NCBI GenBank assembly: GCA_964438605.1
Contig: CAYTKT010000004.1
Span: 20,725 to 84,724 of the forward strand
Length of the DNA: 64,000 nucleotides
Direction of reading: 5' to 3'
DNA from: Alangreenwoodia sp964438605
GTDB taxonomy: Bacteria; Bacillota; Clostridia; Peptostreptococcales; Anaerovoracaceae
The notes under the pieces are model-generated. The model worked only from the letters and a program-made list of their open reading frames with translations, was not told the origin of the DNA and made no database searches. This document shows, one piece after another, positions 34,226 through 42,845 of the stretch; position 1 is the stretch's first letter, and each line of letters begins with the position of its first letter. The position numbers were made by a program, and so were the translations under genes.

Positions 34226-35320
34226 ATGTCTGAAGATCAGAATAAGATGTATGAAGATATGGCGGCGGGATTTCGCGCAGCGCAGAAGGCAGGAGAGAAT
34301 GACGGCAAGTTTGAGCAGAGTGAATTTGATGCAGACAAGGATGAAGATACAAAGCGGGTGATGGCGAAGATCGCAGAGATTGAGGAACGCAACGCGAATA
34401 TGGAACGGATTGAGCTGGAACGCGATAAGGTGATCGGCTCGACGGTGGAGCAGTCTGTTCAGGACGGGATTAAGATCAGGAAGTATAGTGTGGCCGAGGG
34501 CGCAGATTCTGTTTATAATGTCAGAACTGAGAATGAAATTGATGACGCACTGAATAATTATAAATGGCGGATGCAGTATGAGGAGGAACACAAACTCAAC
34601 GGCGAAATGGAGTCGTCAGAGGTTACTGCCGAGCAAGCGGCTGCGGCGGTAAAAATCGATCCGGAGCAGGTAGCCGAGAAGATGGCGCAGATTACGAAAG
34701 ATGACAGGATTGTCTGTATCGGCGACAGTATCACTTACGGCTACGAAGTTGAAGGTTCACAGACGTGGATTGGCAGGCTGCGCCGTGAGGAGGAAATTAA
34801 TCTGCTGAATGTGGGACTGAACGGCGATACCTGTGAGAATATGCTGATGCGGTTTAAAGAACATGTAATCGATCTGGAACCGAAAGCTGTTTTTATCATG
34901 GGTGGCGGAAATGATATTCTGGCAGGGACGCCACTTGAGTATGTGACGAATAATGTGGCAATGATGGCGCAGATGGCGCTGAACAAGGGAATTGTGCCGA
35001 TGATCGGGATTTCACCGGAGCCGTCGGCAAAGGATGTGCCGGCAGAATGGCACCAGCTGATGGATTATAATGAGGTCAGGGAGCAGATGGCTGCTTACCG
35101 AGAATGGCTGGTGACGTTTGCGAAAGCTAATCTGCTGCCATATATTGATTTTGACTCAGGTATGAAGAAGCGGCTGCGTGCCGGGTACAGGCGGTATTTT
35201 CTTGATGGGGTGCATCCGAATCCAGCCGGGCATAAGATTATGGCGGGAATTGCGAAGGAGGCATTTCAGGAGATGGGGCTGCTGCCGAAGCCGCAGGATG
35301 ATGCGAGGTTTTCACTGTGA
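34226..35320 (+). CDS. SGNH/GDSL-type hydrolase with long acidic N-terminal extension
   Basis: 364 residues from the ATG at 34226 (GGGAGG at 34211-34216). The C-terminal 200 residues are an SGNH esterase/lipase fold: block I GDSITYGYEV near 166, the block II Gly in LNVGLNGDT, block III GGGNDI and block V DGVHPNPAGH near 327. The first 155 residues are very rich in Glu, Asp, Lys and Ala, probably helical, and match nothing I know. There is no signal peptide, so the enzyme is probably cytoplasmic. The substrate is unknown (acyl or acetyl ester). Repeat R1 lies immediately upstream. Confidence 0.8.
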   Translation: MSEDQNKMYEDMAAGFRAAQKAGENDGKFEQSEFDADKDEDTKRVMAKIAEIEERNANMERIELERDKVIGSTVEQSVQDGIKIRKYSVAEGADSVYNVRTENEIDDALNNYKWRMQYEEEHKLNGEMESSEVTAEQAAAAVKIDPEQVAEKMAQITKDDRIVCIGDSITYGYEVEGSQTWIGRLRREEEINLLNVGLNGDTCENMLMRFKEHVIDLEPKAVFIMGGGNDILAGTPLEYVTNNVAMMAQMALNKGIVPMIGISPEPSAKDVPAEWHQLMDYNEVREQMAAYREWLVTFAKANLLPYIDFDSGMKKRLRAGYRRYFLDGVHPNPAGHKIMAGIAKEAFQEMGLLPKPQDDARFSL

Positions 35321-35873
35321 GGTGTGAGGCGTGAAGTGTCTGCCAGTGAGCTCTCCGATATGGCATCAGCTGGCAGTAGGACATCAGATGTAAGACGCAG
35401 GCTAATAGTCGGTCAGATGAATAAAAATGAGCAGACTGTGTCGCCGATGGATGCCAGACACCAGAAGAATGAGAAAGACATAGCACTGTGAGCGAAAATC
35501 GAAAGCGACGGCAGTTTTGTAAACAGTCATCGGTGAAACGCAAGGAATAAAAGCGCTGCTGGGTATGAGGCCCGGAAACTTGTCGGCATGAATTGTCGGA
35601 GAAACGGAAGAAATGAAATCGCTGTTAGACGAACGTATAAAGCGACGGGGGTAATCGTTAAGTTAATCAGATTTACAATATAGGGAAGGGCGGCATTGGT
35701 CAGATGTGAAAAAATGTGAAAAACGGTCGTCGATTAAAAAGGCGGAAAGTTGCAAAAAGGGAGACTGGGTTAAAGGCACGACCCGTTTATGGGCCGTCGG
35801 CGGTCGTATGAGCCGCCGGCGGTCGGCAGGAATGGCTTCGCAGGTGATAATCACCGGCTGGAAGGAGTAAATT
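35321..35873. other. 553-bp spacer without a supported gene
   Basis: No frame with a ribosome site and protein-like content was found. The end of the stretch has GC-rich near-repeats of GGCGGTCG (about 35789-35827) that could fold into a hairpin. The rest looks like decayed coding or neutral sequence. Confidence 0.5.
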
Positions 35874-36650
35874 ATGTATGAAGAATTGAAGAAGATTATT
35901 GATGAAAGTGAACGGATTGTGTTTTTTGGCGGTGCAGGGGTTTCGACAGAGAGCGGAGTGCCTGATTTTCGCTCGGAAAACGGCCTGTGGAATGCCAAGA
36001 CGCGTTTTAACTGCACGCCTGAGGAAATTGTCAGCCATTCATTTTTTATGAGCAGGACAGACGATTTTTACGAATATTATATGCAGAATCTGGTTTTTCC
36101 GAATGTAAGTCCGAACGCGACGCATTACGCGCTGGCGAAGCTGGAGAAGATGGGAAAGCTACGTGCCATTGTAACGCAGAATATCGACGGGCTTCATCAG
36201 GCGGCCGGCAATACGGAAGTTTATGAACTGCACGGGACGATTTCCAGGGCTTTCTGCATGGACTGCGGCAAGGAATATCCGTTAGAATACACACTTGACA
36301 AGAGTAACTGGAAGGAAGGAACGTATACACCGCTTTGCAGCTGCGGGGGTGTATTGAAGCCGGACGTGGTGCTTTATGAGGAGCCTCTTGACAATGAAAT
36401 TATGACGGGCGCGCTGCGTGCGATCAGTGAGGCGGATACGCTGATTGTCGGCGGTACGTCGCTGATTGTGTATCCGGCGGCGGGACTGATTCAGTATTTT
36501 AAAGGAAATCATCTTGTGCTGATTAATAAGCAGGAAACGGGGTTTGACAATCAGGCAGATCTTGTAATTCACGATTCACTGGGAAAGGTATTTTCTTCGG
36601 TGGTGGACGGCATTGAGTATACGGAAAAGCCGATACCGGTTAAGAAATAA
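35874..36650 (+). CDS. cobB: NAD-dependent protein deacylase (sirtuin)
   Basis: 258-residue SIR2 enzyme that removes acetyl or longer acyl groups from lysines using NAD. Motifs: FFGGAGVSTESGVPDFRS (NAD site), TQNIDGLH, catalytic His in ELHGT near 118, a four-cysteine zinc ribbon (FCMDC and CSCGG), and VGGTSLIVYPA. Length is normal. It stands alone between two long non-coding spacers. Confidence 0.93.
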   Translation: MYEELKKIIDESERIVFFGGAGVSTESGVPDFRSENGLWNAKTRFNCTPEEIVSHSFFMSRTDDFYEYYMQNLVFPNVSPNATHYALAKLEKMGKLRAIVTQNIDGLHQAAGNTEVYELHGTISRAFCMDCGKEYPLEYTLDKSNWKEGTYTPLCSCGGVLKPDVVLYEEPLDNEIMTGALRAISEADTLIVGGTSLIVYPAAGLIQYFKGNHLVLINKQETGFDNQADLVIHDSLGKVFSSVVDGIEYTEKPIPVKK

Positions 36651-36715
36651 GTGAGCAGGGCTGCGGTATACGGAGCTTTGACGGGAGTGCCGTTGCGGAC
36701 GGCAGGGAATAGGGC

Positions 36716-36754
36716 GTGCGGGACGAAAGTTTCGGGGAAACTTTCGTCCCGCAC
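36716..36754 (+). terminator. 18-bp perfect hairpin after the sirtuin gene
   Basis: 36716-36733 pairs without mismatch to 36737-36754 around a 3-nt GGG loop. It is GC-rich in its outer half and has no T-run downstream. Probably a transcription stop working in both directions. Confidence 0.6.
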
Positions 36755-36820
36755 GATAACATACCAGTCAGATGGCACATGATGTGAGACATGATTCGCA
36801 GGGCGCATGGCTGGCAGCAG

Positions 36821-36864
36821 GAATTGCATTGAAAATTGTTTATAAACAATTTTCAATGCAATTC
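36821..36864. repeat. 44-bp perfect palindrome
   Basis: The 22-nt arm 36821-36842 is exactly reverse-complementary to 36843-36864 with no spacer. It is AT-rich with a TTTATAAA centre. It has no T-tract and lies 67 nt past the 36716 hairpin. Perfect palindromes this long are unstable in many hosts, so retention may reflect function or recent origin. Confidence 0.85.
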
Positions 36865-36922
36865 GGAGCGATGTGACGATGGAGAACGGCAAGTGGACAG
36901 GTACGTTATGGTGAAAAGGTGT

Positions 36923-37090
36923 ATGAGTTGCAGGCGTCAGATGTGCCGTGATGAAGGGTATGCGGATTACAAGCTACGATGTAAGGTGTGGTTATAGCCA
37001 GCAGGTGTGTCACGACGAAGGGTCTGGGAATTGCAGGCAGTGGAGCATTATGATGAAGGGCCGTGCGAATTACAGGCGACAGATGCGCTA
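36923..37090. repeat. Degenerate tandem motifs in the sirtuin-surE spacer
   Basis: Four related 11-mers of the form GAATTACAGGC occur at about 36923, 36963, 37027 and 37067 (spacing 40, 64, 40), three of them following ATGAAGGG or ACGAAGGG. No coding frame is preserved. Origin unknown. Confidence 0.5.
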
Positions 37091-37145
37091 TGAAAAACAT
37101 GTCGGTTAAGTTCGGCAGATATAATATGTAAAAAAGACTGTCAAG

Positions 37146-37173
37146 TTGGTTCATATATTATTTGTTTTATATA
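37146..37173 (+). promoter_or_regulatory. Possible promoter of surE
   Basis: TTGGTT (37146-37151), 16 bases, TATATA (37168-37173) in a sharply AT-rich stretch about 43 nt before the start codon. Confidence 0.4.
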
Positions 37174-37215
37174 TACTAAAATAATAAATATAAAATTTTA
37201 TGGGAGGAAATTATT

Positions 37216-37995
37216 TTGAATATTTTAGTTTCAAATGATGACGGGATTGGGGCAAAGGGGCTTCACGTTCTCGTAGATGCGTTAAGCAGGGTGCCGGAAA
37301 CCAGGGTGTACGTTTCAGCCCCGGACGGACAGCGGAGTGCGTGCGGTCATGGGATCAGTATGCGCGATATGGTAAGGGTGTTCGGCGGCGAGGTGCCGGG
37401 TGCTGTCTGGGCGCAGTCTGTGTCAGGAACGCCTGCGGACAGTGTGAAGTTTGGGATTCAGCGGCTGAAACGCGAATTCGGCGTTGGTATTGACGTTGTT
37501 TTTTCAGGAATTAATCACGGTGGAAATATAGGCACGGATGTTCATTATTCGGGAACTGTTTCAGCAGCGGCGGAAGGGCTGCTGTGTGGTGTTCCGGCGG
37601 TAGCGGTGTCGGTAGGGACTCATACGCCGACTGATGAAATGCTGGAAAACTGCACGACACTCGTGCAGGAAATCTGCGTCAGGGCGATTCCGCAGATTGC
37701 GAAAACAACGCTGCTCAACGTCAATTTTCCGCCGATTTCGCCTTCTGAAATCAAAGGGCTTCGAATCACATCTCTGGGGCCGCGCGAGTATGACGAGAAG
37801 TTTGAGATTCTCGAAAATCCGCGTGGAGAACAATATTATTGGTACAGCGGTACGCTTGTGGAATATAGTGATGTCGATCAGGACACAGATACGTGGGCGC
37901 AGCAGGAAGGTTATATTTCAATTACTCCGCTGAAGCTGGACTGGACAGACAGGGCGTTGAAACAGAAGATCAGTGAATGGAATTTAAAATATTAG
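37216..37995 (+). CDS. surE: 5'-nucleotidase SurE
   Basis: 259-residue metal-dependent survival-protein phosphatase acting on nucleoside 5'-monophosphates. The N-terminal MNILVSNDDG metal site, the SACGHGIS loop, SGTPADSVKFGI and FSGINHGGNIGTDVHYSGTVSAAAEG are all present, along with a conserved LNVNFP. The start is TTG at 37216, eight bases after GGGAGG, and the family sequence begins right there. Confidence 0.93.
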   Translation: MNILVSNDDGIGAKGLHVLVDALSRVPETRVYVSAPDGQRSACGHGISMRDMVRVFGGEVPGAVWAQSVSGTPADSVKFGIQRLKREFGVGIDVVFSGINHGGNIGTDVHYSGTVSAAAEGLLCGVPAVAVSVGTHTPTDEMLENCTTLVQEICVRAIPQIAKTTLLNVNFPPISPSEIKGLRITSLGPREYDEKFEILENPRGEQYYWYSGTLVEYSDVDQDTDTWAQQEGYISITPLKLDWTDRALKQKISEWNLKY

Positions 37996-38119
37996 AAAAT
38001 ATTTGGAAGACAAAAAACAGTTTTCTAAAATATGGTTATTGAGAAAATTATCAGGTATTACAGTAGTTGAATATTAAAAACGGCTTTTTGAACAGAGAGG
38101 GGGACGGGCTGGAATATTT

Positions 38120-39094
38120 ATGGACTTTTTTCCAAACAAGGTATCTCTTGAGGACAGAGAGAAATTCGATTCATTTGTAAATAAGTTTCCGCATGAAACG
38201 TCGGGGATGTCGTTTTCGTCGATTTTCATGTGGAGTAGAGAATATACATATACGTATGATATTATTAACGATTATTTGTGCATGGCGGGACTGAGCAATT
38301 TCGAGGGTGAAGACGAGGCTCCGTTTTTGTTTCCAATTCTGCCTCGTGGCGGCAGATGTGACAAATCGAAACTTATAGAAACGTTTAAAACAGTTCAGAC
38401 GCGCTTTGATGAGTTTGGAAAGCCTTTTGTCATGCGTCTTGTGCCGCTGTGTCTGCGGGAAATCTATGAAGATGCGATGCCGGGCAGTTTTGTATTTATC
38501 GATGATCCGTCAAATTACGATTATCTGCACCGCGTCAGTGACTTAGTACAGCTGAAGGGCAAGGCGTATCATGGAAAGAAGAATCATCTCAATCATTTTA
38601 ATATGGATTACGGTTCTTCATGTGAGGTTGTACCAATGTCATCGGAACTGACCGCTGAAGCACTGGATCTTGTCAGGCGGATTAATGAGAGGAAGGGCGT
38701 TTCAGAATTTGAACAGATGCTGCTCGACGGTGAGTATAAAATGCTCGAAAAGATTTTGCCGGATTTTGAGAAAATCGGACTGGAGGGTGTGGCCCTCAGG
38801 ATTGGCGGACTGGTACAGGGATTTGCATTTGGCGGCGCTCTTGGCAGTGACACGATTGTTGAGCATGTGGAAAAGGCGAATACGGCGTACAACGGTATTT
38901 ATCAAAAGCTGAATAATGAGTTTTGCAGGAGTCTCGGAGATCGTTATGAGTTTATCAACCGTGAAGAAGACATGGGATTGCCGGGGCTGAGACATTCTAA
39001 GGAGTCGTATCGGCCGGTCAGACTGATTGAAAAACAGATTGCGTTGCTGGCGGGAGATGAAAAGGCGATGGAACTTTACGGGAATCCGTATTGA
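38120..39094 (+). CDS. DUF2156 / phosphatidylglycerol lysyltransferase C-terminal-like protein
   Basis: 324 residues without signal peptide or membrane segment. It has the GNAT-like layout of DUF2156, with YHGKKNHLNHFN in the middle and a C-terminal RHSKESYRPVRLIEK. The full MprF flippase-synthase membrane part is absent, so aminoacyl transfer to lipid is possible but unproven. Its last bases overlap a possible TTG start of the next gene. Confidence 0.75.
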   Translation: MDFFPNKVSLEDREKFDSFVNKFPHETSGMSFSSIFMWSREYTYTYDIINDYLCMAGLSNFEGEDEAPFLFPILPRGGRCDKSKLIETFKTVQTRFDEFGKPFVMRLVPLCLREIYEDAMPGSFVFIDDPSNYDYLHRVSDLVQLKGKAYHGKKNHLNHFNMDYGSSCEVVPMSSELTAEALDLVRRINERKGVSEFEQMLLDGEYKMLEKILPDFEKIGLEGVALRIGGLVQGFAFGGALGSDTIVEHVEKANTAYNGIYQKLNNEFCRSLGDRYEFINREEDMGLPGLRHSKESYRPVRLIEKQIALLAGDEKAMELYGNPY

Positions 39095-39126
39095 TCCATC
39101 TCGATAAAGGAGGCGTTTCTACAGTT

Positions 39127-40290
39127 ATGAATTTTATAGATGATCCGGGAAAGAGCAGGAAAATGTCAGTGTGGCTGATCCGTATCGTGGTGATCTGTCT
39201 TATAATTTATCTCGTGCTGCGGTATGTGGACGTAGTAGGACATGCCGTGGGGCGTATCGTCGGCTTATTTTCACCGCTGATTCTCGGCGCGGTCATCGCA
39301 TTTATATTAAATGTAGCGATGCGGCCGATTGAAAATCATCTGTTTCCTAAAAGTCAGACAGGGATTGCGCTCAAGCTGCGCAGACCGCTGGCGATTGTCA
39401 TATCGTTTATTCTGGTCGCAGGAATTTTGGCGGTTGTGATTTATCTGATTGTGCCGAAACTGGTTCAGTCGCTGGCAATTGTTGGGGAAGGGATCGTTTG
39501 GCTGGCTGATAATATCAGTCAGTTTGCGGACGATGTCGCTTCCGATAGTGGAATTCTATCATTTGTGCAAAAGATGAATGTGGATTTTGATTCGTTTAAA
39601 GCAAAGGCGGCCGAATGGCTCAAGTCGTCAGGGCCGGCACTGATGAAGGCTGTAGCTAACATGGTTGGTAGCATCGGTTCTTCAGTAATTAATTTTGTCG
39701 TTGGCCTCGTCTTTTCATTTTATCTTTTGTACGATAAAGAAAATCTGATAAAGCAGGCAAAACGGCTTGTCACAACGTGGATCCCGCAGCGTGCCGCAGA
39801 GAAAATTCTGCACGTAGCAAAAGTATCAAATGAAACATTTCGTTCTTTTGTTGCCGGCCAAACGACGGAGGCTGTCGTACTGGGAACACTCTGCATGATC
39901 GGAATGTTTATTCTGCGGATTCCTTATGCGGCAATGATCGGCGCGCTGGTAGGTGTTACGGCATTGATTCCTGTATTTGGAGCGCTGATCGGCATGGTGG
40001 TCGGCACAGTCATGATTATCACCGTGGCTCCGGTCAAGGCGCTGGTGTTCGTTATTTTTCTGCTTATTTTGCAGCAGGTGGAGGGAAATCTGATTTATCC
40101 GAAAGTGGTGGGCAGCCGGATCGGACTGCCGGGACTTTGGGTTCTGGCGGCAGTTACCATTGGAGGAAATATCGGTGGTGCAGTCGGGATGCTGGCGGGT
40201 GTGCCGGCGTTTTCTGTGATTTATACGCTGCTCAGTGAAGCTACGGACCGGCGGGAACAGATGAAATACGAGGCGGACGCAGAAGCATGA
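39127..40290 (+). CDS. AI-2E/PerM-family membrane transporter
   Basis: About 387 residues with eight or so hydrophobic segments and the family marks: IVGLFSPLILGAVIAFILN near the N-terminus and, in the C-terminal half, MIGALVGVTALIPVFGA and EGNLIYPKVVGSRIGLPGLWVL. Family members export autoinducer-2 or act as ion transporters; the substrate is not predictable. ATG 39127 lies 13 bases after AAAGGAGG (39106-39113), slightly long; a TTG at 39091 overlapping the previous stop is the alternative start. Confidence 0.85.
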   Translation: MNFIDDPGKSRKMSVWLIRIVVICLIIYLVLRYVDVVGHAVGRIVGLFSPLILGAVIAFILNVAMRPIENHLFPKSQTGIALKLRRPLAIVISFILVAGILAVVIYLIVPKLVQSLAIVGEGIVWLADNISQFADDVASDSGILSFVQKMNVDFDSFKAKAAEWLKSSGPALMKAVANMVGSIGSSVINFVVGLVFSFYLLYDKENLIKQAKRLVTTWIPQRAAEKILHVAKVSNETFRSFVAGQTTEAVVLGTLCMIGMFILRIPYAAMIGALVGVTALIPVFGALIGMVVGTVMIITVAPVKALVFVIFLLILQQVEGNLIYPKVVGSRIGLPGLWVLAAVTIGGNIGGAVGMLAGVPAFSVIYTLLSEATDRREQMKYEADAEA

Positions 40291-40534
40291 TTCCAGGAGT
40301 GTAAATGAGGGACTGCGACCGGCGCGACTGGGTGTTCAGCGGTGCGGTAGAGGGCAGAGATATTGACGGCAAAGGGGATTTGCATGATAGGAGAGGAAGA
40401 ATTTTCCCCTTAGAAAGAAAAAATACAATTTCTATTTAAAAAAATCATGAATTTAGTCATCTTTTGACTGATATAAACTGATTTTTCTGCTATAAGTACA
40501 TAGGGATTATTATAACATGATGATAGAGATGGTC
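40291..40534. other. Spacer before repeat R2
   Basis: AT-rich after 40400, with no gene or clear terminator seen. Confidence 0.5.
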
Positions 40535-40648
40535 AAAGCTCCGATTTGTTCGCAGGAGTAAACAATATATAGTTCGTGATGTCCAATGAACAAACTATAT
40601 GTTGTTGTTTAGTTCTGCAAAATGTGTGGTTTGCTCATCTCTGCATAA
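40535..40648 (+). repeat. Repeat R2 (copy of R1): promoter-like motif plus hairpin
   Basis: Same-orientation copy of 34085-34197. TTGTTC (40546-40551), 16 bases, TATAGT (40568-40573) is kept. The inverted repeat (40561-40574 with 40593-40606) pairs in all 14 positions, one as G-U, around an 18-nt loop. Several differences between the copies preserve pairing. It ends about 92 nt before the sigma-factor start. Confidence 0.75.
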
Positions 40649-40739
40649 ACATGTGCTTGAGGGGAAATTTTTAATCAGGCATATTTGGAAAACAGTCATG
40701 GTTGCAGCAAAGGTAGCAGTTTAATATCAGGAAAAATTC

Positions 40740-41297
40740 ATGGGAAAGCATTTGAACAAAAAATTTTTTGAAGAACATATATTGCCACATTATAATTATA
40801 TATATTATTATTTGCTTAAGATTTTGAAAGATGAACATTTGGCGAAAGATGTGATTCAAAATACGATGGAAAAAGCGTGGAAGAAGCTTCGGACTTTGAG
40901 AAATCCAGGAAGTGCGAAGGCGTGGCTTTTTGAGATTGCGTCGCATGAATTAACTACGATGCAGCGGGTACGTTACAAGCTGATGGGTAACGAAGAAAGT
41001 GTTGACAATGGGACTTTAGATGAAATTTACTGGTCGCCTGATGATATTTTGACGGAGTTGATTAAAGCAGAGGATTTGGAGATTTTGAATCGGGCGAAGA
41101 AATGTTTGTCGGACAAGAAGCAAACGCTGTTGATTTTACGGTATCAGTTAGGATACAGTTATGTGCAAATTGCCCAATATATGGACATGACACCGGAGGC
41201 GGTCCGGACAGCTATAAGCAGAGCGTGTCATGAATTGAAAAAGAATTATTTGACCATTGAAAAAGGAGGGAAGGTTCGTGAAACGGAAAAGAAATGA
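40740..41297 (+). CDS. ECF-type sigma-70 family RNA polymerase sigma factor
   Basis: 185 residues with region 2 (about 10-85: YYYLLKILKDEHLAKDVIQNTMEKAWKKL, SAKAWLFEIA) and region 4 (about 125-175: LSDKKQTLLILRYQLGYSYVQIAQYMDMTPEAVRTAISRA). Such factors redirect RNA polymerase, usually under a partner anti-sigma encoded just downstream. Here that partner appears truncated (41278), so the factor may be unrestrained, inactive or controlled otherwise. Base composition is more AT-rich than the neighbours. Confidence 0.88.
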   Translation: MGKHLNKKFFEEHILPHYNYIYYYLLKILKDEHLAKDVIQNTMEKAWKKLRTLRNPGSAKAWLFEIASHELTTMQRVRYKLMGNEESVDNGTLDEIYWSPDDILTELIKAEDLEILNRAKKCLSDKKQTLLILRYQLGYSYVQIAQYMDMTPEAVRTAISRACHELKKNYLTIEKGGKVRETEKK

Positions 41298-41358
41298 TTT
41301 TACTGAAGAGGAGCTGCAGTTTAAGGAACTTATGGATAAGGATAAGAACGATTTTTGA
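41278..41358 (+). pseudogene. Truncated probable anti-sigma factor gene
   Basis: A GTG-started frame of 26 codons with AAGGAGGG (41264-41271) overlaps the sigma stop in the way anti-sigma genes do. It reads MKRKRNDFTEEELQFKELM, a charged start typical of anti-sigma N-termini, then stops. Sequence to the right belongs to a minus-strand recombinase remnant, so the gene was probably cut at about 41350. An alternative is a true short peptide. Confidence 0.45.
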
Positions 41359-41686
41359 TTCTCTCATGGTAATCCTCCTTGATTAAAAAAATAAAATTTA
41401 AGTTACAGAAGGGACCAAAAATTCCCTCTACGGCGTATTCAAAAAAAGCATGGAGGATCGCTTTTTCCTGAAGGACGGAGGAGGCTTTCAGCGCAGCGTT
41501 GAGTTCCTGAATATATGCATGGAGTTCTTTTTTCGTGATCTGTTCGATGTGTGTGCAACCGGCGGATTCCACGTACTGCGTGAAATCACGGAGAGTAGTG
41601 GAATAAGATATGACGGTGTTTGGGGAAAGCTTTCTTTCAAATTCACAGACGCGGAGATATTCATCTTTTAATTGTTTGATTAACAT
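41330..41686 (-). pseudogene. Tyrosine recombinase fragment (N-terminal domain only)
   Basis: On the minus strand, from the ATG at 41686 preceded by AAGGAAGA, 95 or so residues match the core-binding domain of integrases: RKLSPNTVISYSTTLRDFTQYVE, ITKKELHAYIQELN and AILHAFFEYAVE. The remaining residues are unrelated and the catalytic domain is absent. It is related to, but distinct from, the intact recombinase at 33012. Inside its tail, still on the minus strand, a ribosome site and an ATG near 41369 resemble the start of another lost gene. Confidence 0.7.
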
Positions 41687-42323
41687 ATGTTTCTTCCTTT
41701 CACATCTGCCCGATAGGAGGGCTATGAACTTTGTTTTTTTGTAATAAATATTATTATACGGGAAATATTGTATATTGTAACAATTAGTTTTGCGTTTGAA
41801 AAAATTGCAGGGAAACTTCCGGTTGTAGTATAATAAAAATTAAATGGCGATAATGACACGGCAGAAGCAGCGTGTGTATACAGGCAGTACACAATGAAAA
41901 CGGTCTGAGGTCAATATAAGCAAAACCGGAAAATCGGCGAGATGGAATGACAGATGATAAGCGGCAGAGAATAATCAGTATTTAACGGCAGGCAATCGCA
42001 GTTAGAGGTCGGAGTTGTCAGTTAGCCGTAAGTCAGATTGTGGTTGGGTTGCAAGTTGATGGGCAGAAGTCAGAAGCCGCAGTCCATGGCCGATGATTGC
42101 AGTCAGCGGTCCGCAGTGAACAGTCAATGGTTGCTTCTCAGTGGTCGGGAATCAACGGCTGGTGGTCAGAGGTGGCAGCCGGAGAATCTCCAATTAACAG
42201 TTAATGGTTGTCTTTTTACAGTCGGCAGCAAACGATCAAAAATCAAAAGTTAGCGGCGCGAGATTGACGGCCGGAGGTTATTTCGAGAAGAAAATGGAAA
42301 TTATAGAGCGACAGGAGTGTGAT
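41687..42323. other. 637-bp spacer with near-repeats, no gene
   Basis: From about 41990 the sequence is made of decayed CAGTCAG/GGTCAG-like words. AACAGTCAATGGTTG (42119-42133) recurs with one change at 42196-42210. The 71-codon frame at 42038 is an accident of these words. No promoter was identified. Confidence 0.5.
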
Positions 42324-42845
42324 ATGAAAGTTTTACTCGTTATTGATATGCAGAATGATTTTATTACAGGGGCGTTGGGCACGCCGGAGGCGGAAGCTGT
42401 TGTGGAACCGCTTTGCAAGTTAATTCGAGAGTTTGACGGCGGAATCGTCTACACGAGGGATACGCATTTTGAAAATTATCTTGAAACGCAGGAGGGTAGG
42501 AATCTGCCTGTGATTCATTGTGTGGAGGGAAGCAGCGGCTGGGAAATCTGTGAAGCGGTGAAGGCATGTATGAAAGAAACGGATCTGGTGGTGAACAAGC
42601 TGACATTTGGAGCGTTCATGCTGCCGGAAGCGTTGCGGGAATGGATGGGCGGCGCAGAGCCGGAGGAAATTCATCTGGCAGGGCTTTGCACAGATATTTG
42701 TATTATTTCAAATGCGATGATCTGTAAGGCGGCGTTCATGGAAACACCGGTGGTCGTTCATAAGGAATGTTGTGCGGGTGCAACGCCGGAAGGACATGAA
42801 ATCGCGCTGGCAGCGATGAAAGCGTGCCAAATTGAAATCGTTTAA
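42324..42845 (+). CDS. Isochorismatase-family cysteine hydrolase, nicotinamidase-like
   Basis: 173 residues from the ATG at 42324, six bases after AGGAG (42313-42317). The Asp8-Lys92-Cys122 triad of the family is visible (VIDMQNDF, VNKLTFGAF, GLCTDIC). Asp46, His48 and His65 could form the metal site of nicotinamidases, which favours nicotinamide deamidation to nicotinate in NAD salvage over isochorismate hydrolysis. It would fit functionally with an NAD-consuming sirtuin in the region, but this is inference. Confidence 0.85.
   Translation: MKVLLVIDMQNDFITGALGTPEAEAVVEPLCKLIREFDGGIVYTRDTHFENYLETQEGRNLPVIHCVEGSSGWEICEAVKACMKETDLVVNKLTFGAFMLPEALREWMGGAEPEEIHLAGLCTDICIISNAMICKAAFMETPVVVHKECCAGATPEGHEIALAAMKACQIEIV

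Noticed and set aside
36923..37090. The spaced 11-mers as a CRISPR array
   Set aside because: Repeats are short, imperfect and unequally spaced, and no cas gene is present in the window.
38608..38995. Minus-strand frames opposite the DUF2156 gene
   Set aside because: They are shadows of a well-supported + strand gene; codon pattern follows the + strand.
32890..40682. Shared 14-mer TTTTAATCAGGCAT at 32890 and 40669 as attachment sites of a 7.8-kb element around the recombinase
   Set aside because: A 14-bp match between two places in 64 kb is expected by chance several times, and the genes in between look like ordinary chromosomal genes. The longer R1/R2 repeats are better evidence.
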